From Temnothorax longispinosus (Eukaryota > Arthropoda > Insecta > Hymenoptera > Formicidae): DNA of 64,000 nt. Below the pieces are notes generated by a model. That model was not told the DNA's origin and searched no databases. It saw only the letters and a program-made list of their open reading frames with translations. A program made the position numbers and the translations under genes. Location of the stretch: NCBI RefSeq assembly GCF_030848805.1, contig NC_092361.1:21101406-21165405 (forward strand). Reading direction: 5' to 3'. Of the stretch, positions 47,006 through 61,896 are shown piece after piece. Positions within the stretch are counted from its first letter, which is position 1, and every line of letters begins with the position of its first letter.

Positions 47006-48697
47006 ATCGCGGGCGTTTTCGTCAGAGGATACCGTCTATACCGATGCGTCGCCGGCGCTGGAGATCGCTTCGTAAGTCTCTCCCATATTTTTACCTTCTC
47101 ATAAACGAGAGGCGTAGATGTTTTTGCAGACACGCAATAAAGCGCTATTTCGAGACGACACATCCCTCAGGTGAGTCCCGCAGAGATCGGTTATTCCAGA
47201 AGTTCTCCCTTGAGTTGATTCTCGTTGCGCCCTATAGTTTGCCCTGCTCGTCGTTTTGCGAGACAAACCCGTATTTCGGAATACATATTTTTTTTTTAGA
47301 ATTTCGAAAATTCTATTTACTTGCAAATGCGTCGCATAATTTTCAGGGATCGACATAGAACGTCGACCCGCCTTTCTTGGCAGGCAGCTATACGAGCTAC
47401 GCTTTCCATGTATGTACCTTCCCAAAGCTTCCACTATCGCGCGGAGAGAACTTCTATCGATTACAATATAACATATTACTTTAAGTTTCTCTTATGTAAT
47501 ATTCGTGCCAACGTTGCAATTTTTCCTAAAGCTAATAATATCCGCAGCGGCAAACTATAATCGAGTTTTTGAAATGCATCGAATGTATTATACGGCGCGT
47601 TCCCTCATTCTCCAATATTTTATCCTACGAGGATAAAATAACATTATTATGAATGTTATTATTAATGTTTTGACATAATATAATTTATTCATGAAAATTT
47701 GCTTCTTTATTTAAAACCAAGTATGTTTATATGTCTTCAAATATAGCTTCAAATATTCAATAGCGAGATATTCAAATTAAGCATACAAAAAAATGCGTCG
47801 TGAAAGAAACGCAAAAAAAAAACAAAAAAGTTAATAACCTTTCTCACACACACATATAAACGTGTTATACTAAAGCCAAGAATAGAGCAAATTGATACTT
47901 GCTCCAATTTATAACGTGAAAGTTCTTTCTCGGAAGAATTTTTCTCGGAAAATAATTTTCTTTTTTCGCGACACGTGTCCTCGATGTGATGGGTTCTCGG
48001 AATCCGACGAATATATGTAAAGGACACCCCGGGAATATTAATCGCGCGCTTATTACGTGGGAACTCATCCTTCGCGCACCCACGCCGCGGCGTGTACGCA
48101 CTCACTCTCTTGTCGTAGGTCGCACTCGAGACGGTCTTTCCACATCCCGGGCGGATATCCTTCGAAATCTTCATGGTCGGTCGGAATCGATAGCACCGTC
48201 AAGGCAAGGTCGGCAAGGAGAGAGCGGCTTCCTCGTCGTCGCTGTCGTCACGAGCGAAAGACGTTCGCGACGAGCAAGTCCGGCGAACGTAATGCTCGTC
48301 GACACCACGCGAGGAACTTGAATCTCGCTTCGACAGATCACTCTTTTCCTCTCTCTTCTTCCTCTCCGACGGGTCTTGTACCGCCTACGCATCTCCGCTT
48401 GTCGTAGGTCGGATTCGGCTTGATTTCGCGCTCGCACGCGAGCGACCTCGGCGAATCAATAGGATGACGATGTTGCGGCAGAATCCGTCGATTTTTGACG
48501 CTCCACGAAGTTTCACGCGGAAGCAGCGTGAAGCCAGATAGACCGAGAAAGAGAAAGAAAGAGAGAGGAAGATTTGTCCTACTTTTATGTCTATTTCCTC
48601 CGAGACTCCTGCTATGGATACCGCTGGACGTTCTGAGAGGATCGACATGGAAAGTTGACACGTGAAATGTACGTAGATCGGTCAATTTCTTATTCAT

Positions 48698-48915
48698 ATT
48701 TTCAATTACAGTAATACCTCTCACGTCAATATCCGGTCAAGAAGTTGTTACAAGTTCTAAAAATATCTAGCCGCAAAGAAGGAAAAATTGATGAAAACGA
48801 AATATTCATATTTCTAATTATAACACCTTTCTCATCAATATCGTGCCGATAGAGGCAAGAAATTTTGAAAATGTTTAGCCAAGAGAAAGGGGAAATTGAT
48901 GAGAAAAACCCGCTG
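48698..48915. repeat. Diverged two-copy tandem repeat, period about 111 bp
   Basis: The segment near 48714-48800 (ACCTCTCACGTCAATATC ... GAAAAATTGATGAAAAC) is repeated with substitutions from about 48826 (ACCTTTCTCATCAATATC ... GAAATTGATGAGAAAAAC). The linking sequence is also duplicated. Non-coding. Confidence 0.65.
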
Positions 48916-49403
48916 CAGAATGGAAGAACAGCGAGGAATTTCAATAGGATTTCTCAGACCAAGTTCGTTGGCTGCCTGTTCGGTTCAATTACACTCCGAG
49001 TAAAATCCAGGAAAAGAAGGCACCGCATATGTTCAAGAGCGCGTGCTCAACGTCCATACAACAGTTCCGCCTTTCATCATTGATTATGCAATTGAGAAAC
49101 CGCAGTGGTTATCCGTTTCTTTTTCATCGCGTTATCCAATAATGAGCTTGTCTGACAAACCGCTTTTGTTCGCCATGGAACTCAATTTTTATTCTCGTAT
49201 AGAGACCGCGACAGAGCTACCAAGCTTCTAGCCCGAACGGGAACGTAACGCTTTTGACCGACGAGAGAAATTTCCCGCGACCGTGTGTCAAAGACAGTTA
49301 GTGACAAATAACAGTAATTATATAAGAAGGAATCGGTAGTGAAGTAACAGTAAAAAGAGAAAGAGAATTGGGAACCCGATTTTTTTTCTTCGCGCTTCTA
49401 TTT

Positions 49404-49411
49404 TGACGTCA
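49404..49411. promoter_or_regulatory. CRE palindrome
   Basis: A perfect TGACGTCA. No adjacent gene. Confidence 0.3.
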
Positions 49412-51634
49412 CGACGAAATAGCACACACAAACGCAGGAAGTAGTTATGCCAATCGTAAAACTGTGATGCAACGATAGTGTAAACCGTCGTTGCAGTCAA
49501 TATTTACACGACAAGATATTAATTATTGTACCAGCGAGACCACGGTGTCTTCGCGTGATTTCTAATTTCGCTGACGCGGAAATTTCGCAGATGTATATTT
49601 CTTTCTTCGAGCAGCGCGTCGCAAATTTTCATCGTTCAATATTGACAATCCTCTTCGCTGCAAAGTCGCTCGCAGCATCGTGTATCGCGTGCACTTTCTT
49701 GCACTGTGTGACCCGTTGTTATGTCAGCAATGACGCACACACATAAAATACGATCTTATCTCCTCCGGTATTAGCGGCTGATATTGAACTTAAGATTACG
49801 GTCGCTATTTTCGTTTCGGCGCGTGCAATTTACGTCGTCTTACGCAAATGAGGACTCGCGCACGCACGCATGCATTTACCGTACTAGGAATAGTATTACC
49901 CATTCCTTATTAGGGTCATCTCAAAGTCATTTCAAAATAGACCTTTCTGCAACCGAATTTTTATGAAAGGATAAATTATACACGCAAGAAAAAAGAAAAG
50001 AAATGTCAAATCAAAACTTATATACTCGTATATACGCAACAATCTATATAATTTATTTATGAGAATTTCAACTTTTTATTTCAACTTTTTTTTGGTTAAG
50101 CTATATAAAATAACTTTATTCAAGCTAGTTTTCTTCGTTTAACGCAATATAATCTCATTTCAAGATTTTCACGTTAAGATTAAAGGTATTTTCAAATCAA
50201 GAATATTCTTTTTTTCCCGTGCATGGCGTTACAGCATAATTACACACGCTCGAATTATCGTCGAGTAACGTACTGCTCTAAAGCAAAGAGTCCTTTGTGG
50301 GAAAGAACGGTCAAAAGTTAGGTACCCTGTATACGTGTCCCGTTTTAAATACGAGAGATATAAAAAGATGCAGGCCGAGATGAACGGACGTGTAAATGTG
50401 ACTTTTGTGCGCGATTTCGTATATATGTATGTCGAGACGAGTCGTGCGAGTGAGATCCCGTGTAAAATACGTAGTTAATTTAACGGTGTATTTTGTAATT
50501 TAACTCGGTGTGCGTACCCTCGATTTCACCGTTCGTGACGAACGTCATCGGACATCTCGTATCGACGTGGACGTATCGTCTGCGTAAATGCGTTCGGAGT
50601 ACGTCACGATGAAAACTACCGAAGTACGCGGAGCACAGATAGTACACGCCGAAAACCCATTGACGGGAAAGCAGATAGAAATCGCGGAAACGCCGCATGA
50701 CGTCCGCATAAAATTTCCAGGATAATTAAATCGTCGAATTGAAGAAAGAACTGAGTCAGTTTTTTGAGATAGTATATGAGTAATGTATAATTGAAGTGAC
50801 TAATACGAATTTGTATATGTGCATTGATAAGAATTCTTAATAAGAAACTGCTAACAAGCAAGCGGGTTTTTACAAATTTTTTAGAAGCGAAGACATATCA
50901 TTTCTTAATGATAATTCTGTTATTAGAAGATAAATGTAAATGTATAAGAAAACAAATATATCTTCTTATACATTGCAAACAACTAGAAATATCTATGACA
51001 GCTGCTTTCACAAAATTATGCAGAATGAAGGCAATATCTCTTAGTTGTAATATTTGCATATACTCACAAGCAATTCCGTATCTCTTCGAAACTACTTTCT
51101 TATTTTTTAATCATTCGCGGTTTCTCGCGATAAAAGCAGAAATGTATATACGGGCCATGGGCTTCAGGTTGCGGGCAACTGTAAGGAACTTACCGCAGGT
51201 TAATTAATGCGTAACTGTACTTGTCAGAAACGATCGAGTTCTCTTAATCTCTAATCCGCTTTAATAAGCACGCCCGTCATGAGTAAACGACTTATTATTA
51301 TGTAATAATCGCGACCGTGAACGCGCTCGCTTTCTATTCGCCGCACGTTTTTATGAGGGTAATTTCGACTGAATATATCGCACGCCCCGAGGTCGCGAGC
51401 CATTATATTTTTAATTTAACAGGCTCGCACTCTCCAACCTTTAGCTGCACTCGCGCACCGGCGCATGTCAGACTCTGTATTTTGATATATATTTCTCACA
51501 TTCTCTCCTCATTTCTGCCTTCCTATATTTTCATATTAACACATACATTTACTTTGATTTATGTACAATTACTTATTTTTACACTCGATTTTTTTCTCCA
51601 GAAACTATATTGAGCTATCAAGAACATCATCTCC

Positions 51635-51660
51635 TATCTGTAATACGATTATTACAGATA
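51635..51660. repeat. Perfect 11-bp hairpin with 4-nt loop
   Basis: TATCTGTAATA, CGAT, TATTACAGATA. The preceding CAAGAACATCATCTC recurs as CAAGAACATCGTCTC about 80 bp downstream, so a small local duplication surrounds it. Confidence 0.6.
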
Positions 51661-53244
51661 GAAACTGGAGTTCTCTGAGTAACTTACTTAAGTAACTTAC
51701 CAAGAACATCGTCTCGATAAGAAATCATAATTATTAAGAAACTTCGAATTTTTCTTAATCAAAAGATTCTTTTATAATCGCTCGGAACGTAAAGCAGAAA
51801 TAGAAACAAAAAAGTATACGGTTGATAAAATTATACTTTTATTTTTAAAATGCCGATATATTAAAGTATATAAACATAAAAACGTGAAATAGTTGTCATA
51901 TCGATAGTTACAGGAATCAGAATGAGAGGAAAGGGAAGTTTGATTTATAATTGTTCTTTGTATTGAAAGCATATTTATCGTTATTATCACACATATCAAC
52001 CTGGATTGATTTTCTATTTGCATTTTTTAAAGCTAAATCTTTCGATTTTAATTTAAGTTTCAATTTGCAGAAAAAAACCCATTTAATAGTAAATGACATG
52101 ATGTCATATAATGTCTGCTTTATTGCCGAAGACTGCCTCCCTCCCTCCCTCTCTCTCTTCAGCTTTTGAATCCGCGCGTTAGATCACACCTTTAATCATA
52201 CGATTTTAGAACTGTCCCATTTGCAAAATAACAAACGAAATTCACTCGCGCACATCGCGGGGCTATTTCCGCCGTGGGGAAACGTGCGACCGCCGTAAAG
52301 TTCGCGGCAGTAATTTCGTGAATCATCGCTTCGGACGACAGAGCCGAGGAGACACCGACGTCGTGCCGTGCCGACGGCATTATCGCATTACAAACACTCG
52401 GCAGGCCGATTACGATTTTCGCCGCACGTTGCCACCGCGTGGCCCGACGCCCGTGCCCGCGATTCGTTCGCGCGGCGAGTCGAGCACATCGCCACGGCAC
52501 GTAAACACCCCGTTCGTTGAATAAATAACCAGCCTCGAGTAGCGCGATCATGATGTTCAATTAGTGCGGCTTGTCGCGAAAAAAGCATGAACGTGGCGAA
52601 ACGGGCTTTTTTAAAGAGCGAACTGCCCGGGACGTGCCGGGAACGAAGCGCGAATAAACGAGCGGGGCGGTTCACCAAAATTTCCGTTCCTCGCTTCTGT
52701 CGCGTATCGAGATTAACGGCGGATCGACAAGACGCAAATAGCAATTTTCATTAAACGATACAATGTTGGATTAATTGACGCGGCATTGACCTCAGAGCCC
52801 CCGTTTTTTTTTACCGTGGAAGACTTAATTTCCTGTTTGCGGTAGTTAACGCATCCTTAAATTTCCAAGGTCCGTACCAAGAGCACGCATACGTTTAATA
52901 TTCGCATAAGCGTATCGCTCTTGACATGTCGGAATTATCCTTCGAACAGTATATCAAAAAATAATTATATCGAAAGAGAAATAAAAATTTTGAATTGTAG
53001 CTAAAGATTTCGCTTCTTTCAAAGTGTAACATTATAATTTTACGCTCGTTTGCAGCACGAGTCTTCATATAAACGCTATTTGGATTTTTTGCCTCGACAT
53101 AGGATCGTATTACGTTGCGTGAGGATATTTCACGTATTGCAATGGAAGTACTGATTCTTGAAGAGAAATAGAGAAAAATGCTATCACTCGTATAGCTGCA
53201 GCTCGATATGCGTGGCCCCCACTTCCTTTCTGTACGGTCCTGCT

Positions 53245-53265
53245 TGACGTCATCGAATGACGTCA
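53245..53265. promoter_or_regulatory. Twin CRE palindromes
   Basis: Two perfect TGACGTCA sites (53245-53252 and 53258-53265), 13 bp centre to centre, at the edge of a GC-rich block that continues to about 53.6 kb with a GA tract (53441-53460). This is the strongest promoter- or enhancer-like signal in the gene-poor right third. No exon could be linked to it. Confidence 0.45.
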
Positions 53266-53440
53266 ATCCCGGACCCCACCAGACTCCTCGGCCTCCTCTT
53301 TTGAAGCGCGCTTTATCGCGCCGACGTAAGAAGCATCGCCGCCGTCGCTGCCGCCGTCACCTCAGCCCTCGAAAATTCCTACGACACCCAATACGGTCGA
53401 ACGAGTGATAAAGCGAGAGCGGGAGAGAGACAGAGCGAAC

Positions 53441-53460
53441 GAGAGAGAGAGAGAGAGAGA
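53441..53460. repeat. (GA)n tract
   Basis: Ten GA units 180 bp from the twin CRE. Confidence 0.85.
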
Positions 53461-56400
53461 ATGAGAGTGCCTCTCCTCGCGAAATCGCGAAAACGCTTTC
53501 GTACGCGCCCGCACGCGTCTCACTCCGCCGAGATTCGACGATTTTTGTGGCCGTTTTATCTAAATTTATCATAGCTTCGAAATTAAATCGGCTGACGCGG
53601 TCGGTTACACGCTAGATAAAAGCGATCGCGCGAATCGGCGAGACACAATTGCATCGTCAATTCAGAAGAGATACAGGACGCGCCGGTTAATCTCTCGCGC
53701 GTCAATACTCTTCACGCTTTCATCTGCCTGGGATATCGAAATGTATATAAAAAAAGAACGTAATGTGTTGGTGATAAAAATAATATGCGGTGCCGGAGAG
53801 GCTGAGTAAAGCACCGCGTGCTTTAATTGATGAGGTACATCAAGCGCGCACCGTTGTTGTCGCGCTAAGTAATTAACATCTCGCTCTAATGGCGAAATCC
53901 GCGGTCGAAGCCACCAACCTCTCTGGGCGAGTCGACGTTGCGATCTCGCATGGAAGAGGACGTAAAAATATAATGCATCCAAAATTTACCCGAAAAAAAA
54001 AATTCACGTTTTTTTTTTCTTTGACGATACAAGTAGACGCGCACTCAACGCTCATCGATTATTTCTGAGATTGCTCGCTGAAATTGCGAGACCGTGGATT
54101 AATCAGAGCTTCGTTAATAATGCAGAATCCATCGCGAGACACGAATGTTCGTACTCGACACGTCGCTACAACGACACTCGCCGGGTATGATTTTAATTCG
54201 CCGGCCGCGTCAAGCTTAATCGCGTTACGTCGCGATGATTCTGGGCGGTGATTATGCAAATCCGCGGCGAATCGTTGTTTTAATCGGCCCAGCGACTTGT
54301 CACTAACGTGCCGTTAATCAACCACTCACGTTCGTAATTGTAATGAATTGTCAATAATATTATAACGTTGCATCGCGAGCAACATTGTTACCTGTTGATT
54401 TCGAATATATACGGCAACAGAACTTTCTTATCGTTATTTTCGATTAAAATATTTCAAGTTAGACTTTTAATCTTTTTTTTTTTTTTAATAAATTCTCAAT
54501 TTTACATCGAATTGAATATTATCGAACACAGTAACGGTTTTTAATCTTCAACAATCGCGTTCTGCTGACTTTCAGGAAAGAAAGGTTACCTCGCTGTCCA
54601 CGAAGTCCATCTTTTTCATCCGATTTCATCTTAGGTAAACGTAATTATATGTCTGACGCACGAAAACCTCGGACCACGCGAAAAGTGCGTGCTTATCGTA
54701 GAAATGTTTGCGAGGGAAAAAAAGGGTCCGCGAAGTTCTTTTTTTATCGCTTTTTACGCTTCTCGGAATTGCTACCACACGCGCGCCTTCTCTTGACGAA
54801 TTATTACACATTAGTTAACTGATAAAGGGCATATATTCGAGGCTTTTTATTTCTTCACGCTGTATCGATCTGTTAAGCACGCACGTGATACTAATCGTTA
54901 TGTCAGCGAAAGAGGAAAGCCGCGCCACGTGATACGCGGTACGCGCAGCAACAAGGAATATTTGTTAAAAGGAGTTAATAAGTAATAGACGCGCGCGCGT
55001 ACTTTTCGAAATGTTAGAAACAAATCGTGCTCAATTTATACAACGGTCGGTGCGAGCGTGCGATACGTTTTTTAATCTCGAATCTGTACGTATCCGTCGT
55101 GGCGTAATGAATTTAACCTCATACATTTTTCACGAAATTAAAGGTAATTGCTGCCACTGTTACGTAATTTAAAAAAATCACGCAACAATGCACACAAGCG
55201 TGTAGACTTATTAATCGATATTTTTTTTCGATAACGCTTTAATATATTATATCGCTTGTAATAATCACTGGGTAACGCGACTTAAATTATGCAACTTTTT
55301 TCATTTTTATTTCTGGACTGTAGACTGTATTGCATATTTATGTAGGAAGGCACGTCAAATGCAAAACCGAGAGAAACGACGTTAAGATGTTAAATAGTTA
55401 TTCTCCTTTTTTTTGAAAAACAGATTAATTCTTCTGATTATCCGGAATACATATTTAGATATAGTCGAATATAATTAATAGTCTATAAGAAACTAGAATA
55501 TAAATAACTGTTTACGCAAGTGCAAGATATGCGTAGCAGGGCCGTAGCCAGGAATTAATCTTATAGGAAACGAGATTTTCCGTTGCTAATATATATAATA
55601 AGGAAAACTATATATAAAATCATGCATTTACTTTTAAATTCCTCGCACAATTTCCAAGAACCGCCGATCGCTGTACAATTTCATAACTGCGCGTTTCAAA
55701 TATCTTCCTAAGCAGGCGAATGGAATTCAAATACTTACAAGATTGACTACAATACTGGATCGAGAATATAAAGTTTCGTTATCTCTGGCTTCGGCATTTC
55801 TCTCGAGCTCTTTAAATTTTCCATCGTCCATAATTTGATATAGCTATCGGTGGCCTATTTTTTAAGTTAAGTTAAGAAACAAATCAACTTCAATTTTCCC
55901 CAAGAATCCGTATAGAGAAGGAAGTTCAACTGGAAACTGGGGTATTCCGTACACGCGCATATACACGTAACTTTACCCATTTGTTTCACCTCTTATTTAC
56001 GCGCACCAACAATACAGCGCAAAATTACAGATCCCCCGGGAAACGAATGCATCTTCGTAACTTTCGCTTTCTTCCCCTTTATTCCCGCGAGAGAAGACGT
56101 GCGGAACGCGTCTATGTACTAAAAAAGATCTACGAGAAACGTCAATTACTGGTACCGCCAAAGATATAACTCTCTCTTATACCTTCCTCCCTTTTTCTCT
56201 AGATCCATTTAGCGTTTAATTTAATGATTCTCACGTTACGTTCACGTGGAACTCGTTCGTTGTGGTTGTGTCAAAATGATATCGTATGGGCGTCTCTGAC
56301 GTGCGTCGCGAAAATTTTGGCTCGGGCATATATATCGGGGCACAGAAGACTGCAGAAGACGAAGATTCGCAAATGCGCAGAGTTCGCGTCTCGCGAATCA

Positions 56401-59400
56401 TGTCGGAGGCGTGAATATTAGATGCGTTCGATACGGTATATAACGGGTCGTATCACGCTGCGATGTATGACATTACAGCGATATCACGTGAGGGCGCCTT
56501 CGTGAACAGATGCGATCTCGAGAACCTCCGACATGCACGACGTTCGATCCGCTCGCGAGCCTCTATTAAGGGGATTGTATGTATGTATGTACGTACGAGA
56601 GCCGGGGTGACTGAGGCGAAACCTTTTTGTTCCTCTCCGGCACATTGTGCGAAAAGGTTTCTCAACCGTGCCTTGCTCGACGTTCACATGTAACACTGTA
56701 ATGTAATCAGAAATTTGCGCACCAAAATACATTTTTTCTTCATCGTAGCTTCTTTGATTATCGAAGCTGCAATTTGTGGTTGATATTGGTCGTAAGATTA
56801 TTTTTATTTGTTTCCTTATTTCTCGATAACAGGATGGTAATAAAACGCTGGTAATAAAATTACGTCGTTAAAAATAATAATATCTCCTGCGTTATCAATG
56901 TAATTACACTGTTCTAATTAAATTAAAAGAAATTGTAATTAAATGAAATTATTACACTTGTTAAAAATTCTTGTAAATGACTATTACTATAAGTATTACA
57001 AATAACTGATGATTCAAGTCCGATATGGATTATTCAAAGTATTAATGATACGTTATTTCAGGGGAACGCTCTTCAATTATATATATTCTTATTTAACGTT
57101 CTCAAGGCTGCGTTTATGCAGGTGATCGCAAAAAAAAGTCGGAAGAATCCGACACGCGTTCTCTTATCCGAACAGCAGATCGTGAACAGCAGATCGTGAC
57201 GTGACGATTTATTTTTAATCCGTTCGCATGTAAGACACGCGTGCAATACGCCACAGTTGCACAAGCAGATCGTCATGTGGATGCTAGAGTGACGTTTTTG
57301 CATCACTAACATTCCCGTGGAGTAGTGCCAGTTGAAATGAGACAAAGCGAAGAGTAATGACGACTCGAGAAACGATTGTTTTCATCTAGGAATAGACTGA
57401 AATGTGGAAAGAGAAATGGACTCGCTAACGCGGAAGACACAGTTTCGCGAAAGATAGTGAAAATAAAAATAATTATATCCAATTATGATTAATTATCTCT
57501 TGTAAGTGAGCCAAAATATTTTAATCAAAAACCGTACTAAATTATAATCGTTTGAAATGACGTAATAAATGTTCTTATTTATCGCAATGATATGACTCAC
57601 AAGTTTTTAGTGTACGTATTACACTTACTTAAGTTTGCTTACATGAGTCTTAAGTTCTAGCGATCGAGATTCGAGTTATCTATGCAAATACTTTGAAAGC
57701 GCTGACAGTCGATTTCTCATGTATTATAATTATATGATTCATCATATCGTTCGGTTTCATGATTTCCCTTTGCGTCCATGCATCAAATGGAGTATCGGGA
57801 ACAAGCACAATTATATGACACATAAAGACAATTTAAAAAAATCGCAGAATTAACGTGCGTAATTTTGTTAGAAGACGGTGGTATTTCTATAAATATTTCC
57901 GACTCTTTGTTTCTTTTTTCAGCCGTCACGTTGGTTAAATGACATCGCGCGCGTCAGTAAGTCACGTGGTCAGTAGAAAGTTAAATTATGATTCAGTTTT
58001 ACAATATTTTGATCAAGCCGATTTTTTTATACGGAATACGTCAGAATAAATAAAATTATAAATTTTTTATTTAATATTATTCAACTTAAAATTAATATTT
58101 AACTGCTTCTTTTTTGAAGAAAACATGTTTATTCAAAATTAACTTGTCTGTTAGGACTGTTAGTATATAATGTGGATGTAATAAATATTCAATTAAATAT
58201 TTAATTAAATACTTTATAAAATTCATATTGTTTAAAAATGTGTATTCGCCAAGTACTATCTAATAAATAAATAGTCACATTATTAAATAGTAAAATTTTT
58301 CAATTAAGACTCGAGGGAGATAAAGATGACAAAAATTTCATAATAATGTTTCGTTACAATCAAATATCGGTGCAATGTTTTGATCAACAATGTTATCTCG
58401 CTCTCAGAAAAATCCATTAAAATCAGCGTTTAATATATCGTCACGAAGAGTAAAACTAACAAGGAAATATCGCGCTAATTCGCCGTGTTTTCTTAAAGTT
58501 GTTTACCGAGTCTCCAGTGAAATGCAGATTGCAGCGATGTTTGGTATACGCTCTTAGTTTCTCGCAAAATTCCCCGCGTTGAAAGCGTTACAGCAAATAC
58601 GAACGTTTTTGCCCGCGATTTTTATCTCGAATCCACCGTTTTCTAAATTAAAGTAAATTCTCCTCACGCAGCTCTGGGAAATCTCGCGAGCCGCCGGCTC
58701 GCATCTTAATTTCGCGTATACGAGCTCGTCGTTAATGCATCGTGCATGTCACGATGCCCCGTCCGTCGGTCGGTGCGAGCTGTAACGATTTTCTCACACG
58801 GTGAGAAGCGAGCGTTACGTCGCGTTAGGCTGACCAGAGGGTGGCATTTCCAATTACGAACAACGCTTTCAATTACTTAAGCTCGTACAAAAGACCTTTC
58901 GCTCGAATCGCCGTGCTCGCTCTATCGACCGAGAGCCTGGCGGAGTGAAATTTACGGCGACAAGATCACCGTAAACATATACACCCTCGCATCCAGAACG
59001 TGCGTAGAATTTATTGCTAGCGGAGCATGTGAAACTCGGAACGAATGCGAGTTCAACAATCGTTTTTGTTTAACAAGTGGACGAAATGCGCGATGATTCG
59101 AACACTGCTAGTGACATCTCGCAGCGTTAAATCCTACGCTTTATACAGCAAGTGTTTGCTGTAACAAATGTAATAGAAATAAATGTTTGCTAAATTTAAA
59201 TTAATGTCAATGATGATTATATTATTAATATTATTATAATGCCACAGAGAGTATTTTGACATACCTAATTTTAATTCGTGATAAAATTTTAACCGGACTT
59301 ATCTGTTATAATAAAATGTCATTTGACACAACAAATTGTATTTCATTATTTTTTATACAAATCATGCAGAAGATTTACTCTTGCTCCTTTTTTTGTTACA

Positions 59401-61882
59401 TTATTAAATCAATAAGTTGTAGAAAAAAAGAGATTATAAAATAATTGCAAATTATCATCAGAGAAGAATACTAATTCCCCGCTATCGGTAAATAATAACA
59501 GCAGACGGTAGCAACTGCCATAGTCTGTTACATTTTATAAGTTCCATTATCATCTTTTTTCGAGCTAAATTTATCCACTATAAAAAATTCATATTTCAGA
59601 CAAATCAAAAGTGTAAATTATATTATACTATTTTTTCGAAATCATAAGCTACCTTTTTTCCATTAGGAAATATCGTAATCAAAATTAAAAAAAATTAAAT
59701 CAGCATAAATAGTAAATCTTGCAAAAATGTAGTTAAAAAAAGCTTTATAATATATCAAACCGTAGATGTAATATACGCATATGTATTTGTGATTATGTTA
59801 AAATATAACGTTTACAAGTTACAACTTTCCCTTTGTATATGTCGCTCTTGTATCTTATATAGTATAATCCACAATTTATCTTTTAACTTAACGAACAATC
59901 CGTTTGAATTTTCGTCAGCATCTATCGTCAGCTGTAATCACGATCGAGCGAAACCTCAGTCGCTGCTGCAAGGAGTTGTTATCAACCGAAAGCGGTTTAT
60001 CCCACCGTGGATATCTACTTCCTCTCCTCTCGACAGGTATTATACCTTCGCGAGTACCTACCGTACGTCGCCAGAGCGTGTTCGAAGATCAATATTATCC
60101 AGGATTGCCTCGATACCCGCGAGCCCTCGCTGAAACGTTATATTTAGATGGACCCTTCCCTCGTCATCGAGTGGCAATGTGCAGCTCGGTGAGGCTCGCT
60201 CAATTGCCGCTGTGGAAACCGATATTAACGTAGTTAGCGATGCTCCTTCACATGGAGCATCTTCAGAGCAGAAAGCGGCTTTATATACAATGCGAAATTG
60301 AATCCTGCCCGAGAACGATGCATCTCTCGCGACCTTATGCATCCATACCGCATATTCCGTCACACGGCGAAATCGATCTGATCCACGCATTTTATTTCAA
60401 GTGTTCAAAAATGAATCCTGTGAATTGAAAAATATCAGAATTTCCTTTTTCATTTCACAAAGAATGCATTTCAAACAAAATATAATTTGTTATAACTTAG
60501 ATATTAATTTTTCTGGACTAATCTGTTCCCTGCCGCATATTAACCTGTTGGCTGACGTGCGTAACACGTCGATTGCTATTTGTTTCAAATTTAAGGCTTG
60601 CGTGTATCTATAATACACGTTACATGTATTATATATTTTATTTTTCCAATAGCTTCCACTGGGAATAAACGAACGCAGGCCTTGAATGACATGTTTAGCA
60701 TGTCGTTTATTTTGCTGCGTGAAATATGCAATTTAGTCAGTAGGCGATAAATATTTCATATACAAACAAGTGCGTTTATTGCAAGCTCTTATCAGTTTTA
60801 TATACATTGTATACATACATATATGCACTAAACGCGGTCTGTCTAAAATTTTTATAGAAATAATTTCAAGTAAATGTTTATTGCGAATTGGTTCGGATGA
60901 TTTGGGTACGCGCGTCTGTGAATCAAATGTCAGCGGAAGAGATTAAATATTTGTTATTATTATTTGTAATAGTTATATTACCGCGAAAATACTTTCTATA
61001 TGTAATACTATAAAATCTATTTGCCAACAGATACATTTCGATAGTTCAATTTCATTTGACGATAGGGATGTATAACGACCGTTTTTTCCCAGTAAAATCT
61101 GATTATTTTACATCAATTGGTCGGTAATATAGATGGACAAGAGGTTGGATATTATATATATCACAAATGTGAAATTTTTATCTTTCACTATTCTGTAGTA
61201 TTATTACACTCTCCGCCTACAGCGTTTCGTTTGTTTTTCACCGGCGTTTCCGCGCATCGCCGCAAATCCCCGCGCAAATTATAATCGTTGACGAGTCGAC
61301 AGCACTTCAATATCGTTTGCGTTGCTACCGAATGATAAATTAATTCCACGACTCTAAGCGCGCAAACTGATGCTCCCAATTACGAGATAGAAGTGTGTAA
61401 CCACGCGCTTATTAATTGCGACGTGCGTGTGCAATATCGTTTGCGAATCGTCGAAAGCTATAACTCGCGCCCGATATTAAATATCGAAGGTACGTTTGCG
61501 TGATTTTCATGACGATATGAGGCGTGGAAACGCAAACGCGCGATATCGGCGTCCGGAGAAACGGCTCAATCGACTCCGACACACGGGATTTACGGATATT
61601 TTTTTGTATTATCGTAGGCAATTCGTTCGTGTCCGCCACTTGTGTACGGTTCTAGTGTTCTTAGCACAATTACACGCGTATCGCGATATATTGCAGGTTT
61701 CAGCTCTCACGGACGGCTATCATGTGCGAATTCTGGGAAAAGAGTAAACTGAATATCGGAAGCGTTTTCGATTTGGTATCCTGTTGTTTAACGTTAACAT
61801 GGCTATCGAGTATCGCAATAACAAGAGTTATTTTCCGCCCGCTCGAGCCAGCCAGAAAAATGTGTCTGTAAAAGGTGTATCC

Positions 61883-61896
61883 GGGGGGGGGGGGGG
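61883..61896. repeat. Homopolymer of 14 G
   Basis: An uninterrupted G run. Such runs are length-unstable and error-prone in assemblies. Confidence 0.95.

Noticed and set aside
59789..60428. Overlapping frames of 110-114 codons on both strands
   Set aside because: No recognisable family, no convincing splice sites, and open in three frames at once.
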